The position numbers and the translations under genes were made by a program. Source: a virus. Taken from it: 21,624 nt of DNA. Under the pieces are notes generated by a model. It searched no databases. It saw only the letters and a program-made list of their open reading frames with translations, and had not been told where the DNA came from. The stretch lies in IMG/VR virus record IMGVR_UViG_3300034050_000128, positions 1 to 21,624 of that record. One strand, written 5' to 3'. Position 1 is the stretch's first letter; every line of letters starts with the position of its first letter. Shown here one piece after another: positions 1-4,988 of this stretch.

Positions 1-1
1 G

Positions 2-628
2 CTGGTGTCGAATGCCATCGACACCCTGCGCCGGGATGATGAAATCCTGAAGCAGAACTACCAGTACGCCATGTCTCAGGGCAACTTCTCGGCTGCCGCT
101 GACATCCAGCAGGAGATGTCTGGCAATGCCGCCAAGCTTCTGCAGCTGAGCAACGGCCTTGAAGCCATGAAGGCCCGCCCAAAGCAGCCTGAGCCGGTCC
201 AAACGTCTTCCGACCCGGTGGAAGCCTTCGCCGCACAGCTTTCGCCCAAGTCCGCAGACTGGGTCCGCAAGCACCCGGAGTACGTCAAGGACAGCAAGCT
301 GAACCGCAAGATGATCGCGGCCCATGAGCTTGCCATGGCGGACGGCATCCGGGTCGACAGCGAGGATTACTTCGCTGCCATCGAAGAGACGCTGAAAATC
401 AAGCCAGCGGCCCCCCAGACGGAAACCACGGATGAGTACGCCGCCAAGGTCACCCAGCGCCGCGATGCCGCGCCTGCGGCTGCACCGGTCTCTCGGGGTG
501 GTAACAGCCGCACCAACGTCGTCAGGCTCTCTGCAGCTGAGCGCGAGATGGCAGACATGATGGGCATGAAGCCTGAGGATTACGCCAAGAACAAAATGGC
601 GCTGCAAAAAGAAGGGAAGCTTAACTGA
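2..628 (+). CDS. Scaffold/capsid-assembly-like protein, 5' partial
   Basis: The reading frame is open to the left edge, so the GTG at position 5 is probably internal and the gene is truncated. The visible 207 residues begin with a charged, Ala/Gln-rich stretch (about 1-58) that looks like a coiled coil. A conserved block follows at about 79-94 (LSPKSADWVRKHPEYV), then an acidic helical segment and a Pro/Ala-rich linker before a basic C-terminus. From memory, the block 'LSPxxxxWxRxHPE' plus 'K(M/V)IAAH' is common in phage proteins encoded just upstream of capsid genes and usually called scaffold or capsid-assembly proteins. Placement two genes and one transcription unit upstream of the capsid gene agrees. 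The next gene starts in a TGATG overlap with this stop. The phage-protein identity is fairly sure; the scaffolding role is inferred. Confidence 0.7.
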   Translation: MVSNAIDTLRRDDEILKQNYQYAMSQGNFSAAADIQQEMSGNAAKLLQLSNGLEAMKARPKQPEPVQTSSDPVEAFAAQLSPKSADWVRKHPEYVKDSKLNRKMIAAHELAMADGIRVDSEDYFAAIEETLKIKPAAPQTETTDEYAAKVTQRRDAAPAAAPVSRGGNSRTNVVRLSAAEREMADMMGMKPEDYAKNKMALQKEGKLN

Positions 629-1176
629 TGTCCGAAGCTGATTTCACCCCCGTGAGCAAGGCTGTGCGTCCCTCCATGCGCCCTACCGATCCCGTCACCA
701 CGAAGACAGAGGAGAGCCCTGTGGAGCGCGCTGCACGTCGTTCTGCAGAACTCCGTGGCCATGCCGATGTCGATGAAGGCAACGACGAGTACTTCGTCGA
801 GCCCGGCGTCATCCCCACAGGCTGGTCGTACGAGTGGAAAATGAAGACCGTTCTGGGTGCCGAAGACCCGGCCCATCAGGTCGCTCTCGCCCGCAAGGGC
901 TGGGAATACGTCCCGGTGTCCCGCCATCCTGAAATGATGCCCATCGGCCACAAAGGCAACGAGATCACCCGCAAGGGCATGGTCCTGATGGAGCGCCCGC
1001 TGGAGATCACCGAAGAGGTTCGCGCTGCTGAGCTTCGTCGTGCCCGTCTGCAGGTCCGCGCCAAGGAAGAGCAGCTGTCCTCGACGCCTCAGGGCCAGTT
1101 CGAGCGCAGCAACAAGGGCAACGATCTGGTCAAAGTGAAAAAGGGCTACGAAGCCATCGCCATTCCTGACGAATGA
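628..1176 (+). CDS. Conserved phage protein of unknown function, head gene cluster
   Basis: A 182-residue protein that starts in a TGATG overlap with the scaffold-like gene, so it is probably translationally coupled. Residues 1-55 are low-complexity and probably disordered. The core (about 60-125) carries aromatic and His/Pro motifs such as YEWKMKTVLG, EDPAHQVAL and RHPEMMP. The C-terminal third is a charged helix (127-150). I recognise the 'W-(K/R)-TVLG-EDP ... GW-PV-RHPEMMP' pattern from hypothetical proteins next to capsid genes in many environmental phages, but I know no assigned function. It could be a minor head or scaffold-associated protein. No signal peptide or membrane segment is visible. 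Confidence 0.75.
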   Translation: MSEADFTPVSKAVRPSMRPTDPVTTKTEESPVERAARRSAELRGHADVDEGNDEYFVEPGVIPTGWSYEWKMKTVLGAEDPAHQVALARKGWEYVPVSRHPEMMPIGHKGNEITRKGMVLMERPLEITEEVRAAELRRARLQVRAKEEQLSSTPQGQFERSNKGNDLVKVKKGYEAIAIPDE

Positions 1177-1367
1177 TCCGGATAGTCCGCATCTACAACT
1201 ACATAGAGCGCTTGCGCCGGGCGATCCGGCGTGAGGGCACCCCAGCAATCCAAGAGGCTTGGGAAAAGCTGGAGCCGCACGTCTCAATCTTCCTCAACGC
1301 GGATTTACCGGATGGACCTTCAAGAAAGAATGGCTCAGACGACGAAGGGTCAGGTTACTTGGGCTGA
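1173..1367 (+). CDS. Small hypothetical protein
   Basis: A 64-residue ORF whose ATG overlaps the stop of the preceding gene in an ATGA arrangement, the main reason to accept it. The first 35 residues are basic and probably helical (IVRIYNYIERLRRAIRREG); the last 25 are acidic and Gly/Ser-rich. No family is recognised. Its 3' end overlaps the next small gene by about 38 bases in another frame, so one of the two could have a different extent. Function unknown. Confidence 0.5.
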   Translation: MIRIVRIYNYIERLRRAIRREGTPAIQEAWEKLEPHVSIFLNADLPDGPSRKNGSDDEGSGYLG

Positions 1368-1545
1368 CCCGTCAAAGGGCATGAAATGTACGGTGTGCAC
1401 CCACCTTCAGGTCGCACCGCCCAGCGATCTGGGGGCAAACAAGATGCTGAAGAACCGGTGCGCTCTGGTGAAGCTCCACACGAAGAAGAAGGGCGTGCTG
1501 TTCAACGGCAAAACAGCCATTGCATGCTCGATGTTCTCGATGTAG
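1330..1545 (+). CDS. Small four-cysteine protein, possible zinc-binding
   Basis: A 71-residue basic protein from the ATG at 1330. An in-frame ATG at 1312 would add six residues, and neither start has a strong Shine-Dalgarno sequence. Cysteines lie at 20, 23, 44 and 66, the first two as a CxxC pair (KCTVCTH), which suggests a small zinc ribbon or knuckle. The C-terminal half is rich in Lys. No family is recognised with confidence. It is the last gene before the strong terminator at 1567-1590, so it ends the upstream unit. Coding is supported by the tight packing and the terminator placed 21 bases after the stop. Function unknown. Confidence 0.6.
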   Translation: MAQTTKGQVTWADPSKGMKCTVCTHLQVAPPSDLGANKMLKNRCALVKLHTKKKGVLFNGKTAIACSMFSM

Positions 1546-1566
1546 AAAATACATCCTCGAACTACA

Positions 1567-1590
1567 GGGGTGCTTCGGCACCCTTTTTTT
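1567..1590 (+). terminator. Rho-independent terminator
   Basis: A perfect 6-bp GC-rich stem (GGGTGC at 1568-1573, GCACCC at 1578-1583) closes a TTCG tetraloop and is followed immediately by seven T residues (1584-1590). One further G-T pair can extend the stem. It lies 21 bases downstream of a stop codon and upstream of the capsid operon. It is the only clear intrinsic terminator I found in the window. Confidence 0.93.
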
Positions 1591-1597
1591 CGTACTC

Positions 1598-1625
1598 TTT
1601 ACTAACAACCAAAATGGTGTAGACT
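1598..1625 (+). promoter_or_regulatory. Candidate promoter for the decoration/capsid operon
   Basis: TTTACT at 1598-1603 and TAGACT at 1620-1625 are separated by 16 bases. Each matches four of six positions of the sigma-70 hexamers. It sits between the intrinsic terminator and the leader of the highly expressed head genes, where a new transcript would be needed. A related arrangement, TTTACT then seven bases then AAAA, recurs at 3260. The match is modest, so this is a candidate only. Confidence 0.4.
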
Positions 1626-1634
1626 GCAGGAATT

Positions 1635-1651
1635 CTCCCCTCGGTGGGGAG
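1635..1651 (+). promoter_or_regulatory. Leader hairpin in the 5' UTR of the head operon
   Basis: A perfect 6-bp stem (CTCCCC at 1635-1640, GGGGAG at 1646-1651) with a 5-base loop and no following T run, so it is not a terminator. It would lie near the 5' end of a transcript from the candidate promoter. It may protect the mRNA from 5' decay, as stable leader hairpins do for other phage capsid mRNAs. The role is inferred. Confidence 0.5.
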
Positions 1652-1696
1652 TTAACCTTCCCCGGTTCTACAGTCGCCCCGGCGCGCGATGATGGA

Positions 1697-1711
1697 CCTC
1701 CTGAAAAGGAG
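1697..1711 (+). promoter_or_regulatory. Hairpin covering the ribosome-binding site of the decoration gene
   Basis: CTCCT (1698-1702) pairs perfectly with AGGAG (1707-1711) across a GAAA tetraloop, a GNRA type known to be stable. AGGAG is the Shine-Dalgarno sequence for the ATG at 1721, with a 9-base spacer. The anti-SD arm comes directly before the SD, so the site can be masked in the RNA. Whether it regulates translation or is tolerated because ribosomes melt it easily cannot be told from sequence. Confidence 0.5.
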
Positions 1712-1720
1712 AACCCCGTT

Positions 1721-2302
1721 ATGGCGAACACAAACGCGCCTTTCGGTTTCCGGCAATACAGCGGCACTGGATCGGCCCCGACCTATGAACAGGTTGCCGT
1801 CCGCGTCGCTTACAATGCCTCCGCCATCTACTACGGCGACCCCGTCCTCCCCGATGCCAACGGCTTCGTCGTCGTCGGCGCTCCCGGCACCACCCAGATC
1901 GCTGGCATCTTCCAAGGCTGCAAGTACCTGTCGGTGTCGCAGAAGCGTACCGTCTGGTCGAACTACTGGCCCGGCTCCGATGTTGCTTCGAACCAAGTGG
2001 TCGAAGGCTACATCATCAACGATCCGAACGCCAAGTTCGTCGTCCAGACCGGTGCGACCGGCGCGACCAATGCCGACATCAACGCGAACGTGAACTTCGT
2101 GATTGGCACCGGCAACGCAGCCACCGGCATCTCCGGAGCTTCGGTCGACATCACGACTGCTGCCGTGACGGCAACCCTGCCGTTCCGCGTCCTCAGCCTT
2201 GACACCGATCCCCCCGGCACACCGGGCACTGACGCAGGGGCTTACAACTACGTCATCGTGTCCTTCAACAACGTCAGCACCAAGCAGCTGACCGGCATCT
2301 GA
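1721..2302 (+). CDS. Probable head decoration / structural protein
   Basis: A 193-residue protein from the ATG at 1721, preceded by AGGAG. The frame extends further upstream but crosses the terminator and leader, so the longer start is rejected. The protein is rich in Ala, Gly, Thr, Val and Asn with few charges and looks beta-rich, as capsid-decorating proteins often do. The N-terminus MANTNAPFGFRQYSG resembles proteins encoded immediately upstream of major capsid genes in alphaproteobacterial phages. It is the first gene of the new transcription unit, and the capsid gene follows after 12 bases. A decoration or cement role is inferred from position and composition. A minor tail or tube protein is less likely. 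Confidence 0.65.
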   Translation: MANTNAPFGFRQYSGTGSAPTYEQVAVRVAYNASAIYYGDPVLPDANGFVVVGAPGTTQIAGIFQGCKYLSVSQKRTVWSNYWPGSDVASNQVVEGYIINDPNAKFVVQTGATGATNADINANVNFVIGTGNAATGISGASVDITTAAVTATLPFRVLSLDTDPPGTPGTDAGAYNYVIVSFNNVSTKQLTGI

Positions 2303-2314
2303 GGAGCATGAACA

Positions 2315-3226
2315 ATGGCTGTTAACCTTTCTGCCATCAAAGACCTTCTGCTCCCCGGCCTCCGTGGTGTTGAAGGCAAGTACGAGATGATCCCGTCTCA
2401 GTACGACAAAATCTTCACGAAGCACAATTCGAAGATGGCTCTCGAGCGTACCGCCGAGATGCGCTTCCTCGGCTATGCTCAGCTGAAGACCGAAGGCGGC
2501 CAGACCGCGTTCGACAACAACGCCGGTGAGCGCTTCATCTACAACCAAGAGCACACCGAAATCGGCCTCGGCTACGCGATCACCCGCAAAGCCGTCGACG
2601 ACAACCTCTACAAAACACAGTTCGCCCCGTCGAACCTTGGCCTGATCGAAAGCTTTCAGCAGACCAAGGAAATCTACGGTGCGAACATCCTGAACACCGC
2701 GACGACCTACAACGGCGCAATCGGTGGTGATGGCGTGGCGCTCTGCTCCACCGCTCACCCCATCGATGGTGGCACCGTTGCGAACCGCCCGACCACGGAC
2801 GTTGAACTGAACGAGAGCACCCTGCTGAACGGCATGATCTCGATCCGGACCAACTTCCGCGATCAGGCCGGTCTGAAGGTGTTCGCACGTGGTCGTAAGC
2901 TGGTCGTCCCGCCCCAACTGGAGCCGGTCGCGATCCGCCTGACGAAGACCGAACTGCGCCCCGGCACTGCCGACAACGACGTCAACGCGATCATGTCGAC
3001 CGCTGGCGGCCTGCCGGAAGGCTACATGGTCAACGACTTCCTGACCTCGGCTGGTGCTTGGTTCCTGCTGACGAACATCGACGGCCTCTCCTACATGGAG
3101 CGCGTCAAGTTTGAAACAGACATGCAGGTGGACTTTGTCACGGATAACCTGCTGGTCAAGGGCTATGAACGGTATAGTTTTGGATATTATAATTTCAGGT
3201 CCATCTTTGGGTCGTTCCCAACCTGA
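2315..3226 (+). CDS. Major capsid protein
   Basis: A 303-residue protein with a strong start: GAGGAG overlaps the previous stop, with an 8-base spacer to the ATG. Typical major-head-protein blocks are visible: acidic, helical N-terminal third, LCSTAHP at 143-149, GLKVFARGRKLVVPPQL at 186-202, RVKFETDMQVDF at 263-274 and ERYSFG at 285-290. From memory these blocks occur in HK97-fold coat proteins of roughly this length, some annotated as Mu gpT-like. It forms the icosahedral shell with the decoration-like gene before it. Oddity: from codon 284 (position 3164) codon use changes abruptly to A/T-ending codons (TAT, AGT, TTT, AAT) and the protein departs from the usual C-terminal wording, right next to an inserted nuclease gene. 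Confidence 0.92.
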   Translation: MAVNLSAIKDLLLPGLRGVEGKYEMIPSQYDKIFTKHNSKMALERTAEMRFLGYAQLKTEGGQTAFDNNAGERFIYNQEHTEIGLGYAITRKAVDDNLYKTQFAPSNLGLIESFQQTKEIYGANILNTATTYNGAIGGDGVALCSTAHPIDGGTVANRPTTDVELNESTLLNGMISIRTNFRDQAGLKVFARGRKLVVPPQLEPVAIRLTKTELRPGTADNDVNAIMSTAGGLPEGYMVNDFLTSAGAWFLLTNIDGLSYMERVKFETDMQVDFVTDNLLVKGYERYSFGYYNFRSIFGSFPT

Positions 3227-3259
3227 TATCGTTCAATAAAAATGGCGTAACCCTTGGTA

Positions 3260-3286
3260 TTTACTTCCGGCTAAAACGATGACAAT
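3260..3286 (+). promoter_or_regulatory. Weak candidate promoter ahead of the nuclease gene
   Basis: TTTACT (3260-3265) is followed after 15 bases by GACAAT (3281-3286), each four of six against the sigma-70 hexamers. The 84-base gap is A+T-rich compared with its surroundings. The same stretch contains overlapping inverted repeats: ACGAT (3276-3280) can pair with ATCGT (3287-3291), and AACGAT (3275-3280) with ATCGTT (3228-3233) just after the capsid stop. Free-standing homing endonucleases often carry their own signals, but the match is weak. Confidence 0.28.
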
Positions 3287-3310
3287 ATCGTCTAAAGCAG
3301 GGAGAAGACC

Positions 3311-3964
3311 ATGGGTTACGCCGAACACGTTTCAGTAGACAGGATGAAAGAGGTTCTGTCGTACGATCCAGACACCGGGGAGTTCCGGTGGAAAACCAGC
3401 ACATCAAAAAAGTTCAAAAGCGGTCAGCTTGCCGGATCGGCCAAGCGCACCAGCCAATCAGCATCCCGACATGTTTATGTCCGAGTTGATGGCAAAGATA
3501 TCACCGCTTCTAGGGCTGCTTGGGTGCTTCATTTTGGAGAATGGCCTGCTTCAAGGCTTGGGTTCAAGAATGGGGACCGAGGCGACATCAGGATTGAAAA
3601 CATCTATGAGATGAACAGCCTCAACGAAGAATACTCCGACAAGGCTGATTACCTTAGGAAGCATCGCAATAAGTTCGGAAAGGTCTGGAAGGACACGCAC
3701 CTCAAGAGAAATTTTGGAATTTCACTTTCCGAATACTCTAAGATGGCAGCCGACCATGACCACAAGTGCGCCATCTGCGGAGAGCCTGAAAAGCAGGAGC
3801 GTGGCGGCAAAGTGAAGGCGCTGTCTGTCGATCACAACCACACCACCGGCGCTGTCCGGGGCCTGCTTTGCTCGGACTGCAATACCGGACTGGGGAAGCT
3901 CAGGGACAGCCAGACGCTCCTGCACGCCGCGATTGCCTACTTGGACAGACATGTGGTAAAGTAG
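3311..3964 (+). CDS. Homing-type nuclease: degenerate HNH half fused to endonuclease VII-like half
   Basis: A 217-residue protein behind GGGAGA. Residues about 15-100 resemble phage HNH proteins (YDPDTGEFRWK at 18-28, then RAAWVLHFGEWP), but the catalytic His of the usual 'DHxNGD' is absent: the sequence reads GFKNGD near 84-89, so this half may only bind DNA. Residues about 130-215 match recombination endonuclease VII (T4 gp49 type). It has zinc pairs C153/C156 and C187/C190, the catalytic-type D174-H175-N176-H177, and CNTGLG after the last Cys. The gene is A+T-richer than its neighbours and follows the capsid stop by 84 bases, typical of a free-standing homing endonuclease. A role as a Holliday-junction resolvase in DNA packaging is the alternative. 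Confidence 0.87.
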   Translation: MGYAEHVSVDRMKEVLSYDPDTGEFRWKTSTSKKFKSGQLAGSAKRTSQSASRHVYVRVDGKDITASRAAWVLHFGEWPASRLGFKNGDRGDIRIENIYEMNSLNEEYSDKADYLRKHRNKFGKVWKDTHLKRNFGISLSEYSKMAADHDHKCAICGEPEKQERGGKVKALSVDHNHTTGAVRGLLCSDCNTGLGKLRDSQTLLHAAIAYLDRHVVK

Positions 3965-3966
3965 CC

Positions 3967-4015
3967 ATGATGGATTGGACCGCACAGCGGACCGGCACAG
4001 ACCAATCCACATCAT
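3967..4015 (+). promoter_or_regulatory. Branched hairpin between the nuclease gene and the next structural gene
   Basis: A perfect 8-bp stem, TGGATTGG (3971-3978) with CCAATCCA (4002-4009), is extended by ATGA (3967-3970) with TCAT (4012-4015) across a 2-base bulge. Inside it a second stem, CCGC (3980-3983) with GCGG (3987-3990), closes a 3-base loop. No T run follows. It starts two bases after the nuclease stop and ends before the AAAGGAG of the gene at 4034. It might stop readthrough from the nuclease gene, process the mRNA or mark an insertion boundary. The role is unknown. Confidence 0.5.
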
Positions 4016-4033
4016 TGTGCAAAGGAGCCTACT

Positions 4034-4489
4034 ATGGGCAAGACTACCTTCACGGGCCCGATCCGGGCTGGAAACATCCTCAACACTTCTGGCACGACCC
4101 TCGGCAAAGACGTCAAGAACGTCGGCTCTGTTCTCATGATCCAGACCTTCCCGATCACGCAGGCTGGCACCGCAACGGCTCTGGCTACTCAGATCGTGCT
4201 GCCCGCTAACAGCCACATCGTGAACATCCAGATGCTCAACACGGTGGCGTGGACTGGTGCTGCCCAGACCCTGAGCGTTGGCATCTCCGCAACGGCCAAC
4301 GAGCTCTGCGCGCTGACGGCTCAACCGCTCGGCTTGGTGTCCATGGTTCCCGGCGCAGACGCAACGCGCGCTGGCCTGTGGGATGACACTGGCACCACGG
4401 ATGACCGCATCTTCGTCCTGTCGGCCAACACGGGCTCGGGCGTTGGTACGATCACCGTACGTTACATCCAAGCTCACGACCTTGCGTGA
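4034..4489 (+). CDS. Phage structural-type protein, function unknown
   Basis: A 151-residue protein with a good AAAGGAG site 7 bases before the ATG. It is rich in Thr, Ala, Gly, Ile and Val with few charges, and reads as a beta-rich surface or decoration protein (for example TATALATQIVLPANSHIVNIQ, then SVGISATANELC, then VGTITVRYIQAHDL at the end). In phages, small proteins of this look after the capsid gene are often head decoration, head-fibre or spike-associated proteins. The stop overlaps the next gene's ATG (TGATG). I do not recognise the family with confidence. No signal peptide or membrane segment is seen. Confidence 0.65.
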   Translation: MGKTTFTGPIRAGNILNTSGTTLGKDVKNVGSVLMIQTFPITQAGTATALATQIVLPANSHIVNIQMLNTVAWTGAAQTLSVGISATANELCALTAQPLGLVSMVPGADATRAGLWDDTGTTDDRIFVLSANTGSGVGTITVRYIQAHDLA

Positions 4490-4677
4490 TGGACAAGAGC
4501 ATCCGGGTGGGTCCGAAAAAGCCCAGCATGTCGGTCAAGACCAGCGTGGCTACCGGCAAGCCCTCGCCGACGGAGAACGTCAGCGCGCATCAGACGAGTG
4601 GATGCCGCACGGTGACCGGTGGTCAGGGTGTGCACGGCATGCCACTGATGTCTGCGGCAGCCGCCAAAGTGAAGTGA
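4489..4677 (+). CDS. Small basic phage protein
   Basis: A 62-residue protein starting at the ATG in a TGATG overlap with the previous gene; a GTG three bases earlier is possible but unnecessary. It is rich in Ser, Lys, Thr and Gly, has one Cys, and is probably largely disordered (KPSMSVKTSVATGKPSP). No family is recognised. Coupling to the upstream structural gene and the GC-rich hairpin just after its stop support it as a real gene. It lies between head genes and the spike module, so a minor virion protein is possible. Function unknown. Confidence 0.55.
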   Translation: MDKSIRVGPKKPSMSVKTSVATGKPSPTENVSAHQTSGCRTVTGGQGVHGMPLMSAAAAKVK

Positions 4678-4681
4678 TAAG

Positions 4682-4698
4682 GGGGGCCACTGGCCCCC
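4682..4698 (+). other. GC-rich hairpin before the spike genes
   Basis: A perfect 7-bp stem (GGGGGCC at 4682-4688, GGCCCCC at 4692-4698) closes a 3-base loop, four bases after the preceding stop. The following bases (TCCAACCTT) are not a T tract, so efficient intrinsic termination is unlikely. It may act as a partial terminator or mRNA stabiliser between the head genes and the spike module. Confidence 0.5.
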
Positions 4699-4720
4699 TC
4701 CAACCTTCTGGAGATTTAAG

Positions 4721-4978
4721 ATGACCGCACCATATCTTACGGCAGATGCAACCGTTTCTGCCCGACGCGCAGCTGCCGTTGTGCCGAGCGACGCCACGCT
4801 TCTTCCCGATCCGACCCGTGGCCTGTACATCGGCAGCACTGGGAACGTGCGGGTCGACATGGTAAGCGGTGGGACAGTGACGTTCGCTGCGGTTCCGGCA
4901 GGCGTTTTGCTTCCAATTCAGGTCGAACGCGTCTACGCTACCGGGACCACTGCGACGAGCATTATCGCCCTTTACTGA
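4721..4978 (+). CDS. Spike base protein, RCAP_rcc01079-like
   Basis: An 85-residue protein behind TGGAG. The pattern matches the spike base family named after RCAP_rcc01079 of the Rhodobacter capsulatus gene transfer agent: an N-terminal helical part, then DPTRGLYIGSTGNVRVDM, then TVTFAAVPAGVLLPIQ and the ending VYATGTTATSIIALY. In RcGTA this protein sits on the capsid vertex and carries the head-spike fibre. Here two large genes with spike-fibre-like domains follow directly, the same base-then-fibre order as RcGTA. The family call is fairly confident from the 'LYxGxxGxxRV ... VPAGxxLP ... ATGTTATxIxAL' wording. Location on the head rather than elsewhere in this virion is inferred. Confidence 0.8.
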   Translation: MTAPYLTADATVSARRAAAVVPSDATLLPDPTRGLYIGSTGNVRVDMVSGGTVTFAAVPAGVLLPIQVERVYATGTTATSIIALY

Positions 4979-4988
4979 GGTACTGACC

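Noticed and set aside
1520-1720. Upstream extension of the decoration gene to an earlier ATG
   Set aside because: The extension would read through the intrinsic terminator, the leader and the SD. The ATG at 1721 has AGGAG and gives a natural N-terminus.
1652-2917. Long minus-strand ORF (421 codons) antiparallel to the decoration and capsid genes
   Set aside because: It crosses two well-supported + strand genes, has low-complexity Asp/Val/Arg/Gly-rich wording typical of antisense reading in high-G+C DNA, and no ribosome site or recognised motif.
3227-3310. Group I intron or split capsid gene around the nuclease gene
   Set aside because: The capsid protein ends with a complete-looking C-terminus before the gap, no second exon is found downstream, and the gap is only 84 bases.
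3868-4209. + strand ORF spanning the nuclease 3' end and the next gene
   Set aside because: It runs out of frame through two real genes and the hairpin. Its in-gap ATG at 3967 lies in the stem and lacks a ribosome site.
4682-4698. Rho-independent terminator at the GGGGGCC hairpin
   Set aside because: The stem is strong, but it is followed by TCCAACCTT rather than a T run, so I list it only as a hairpin.
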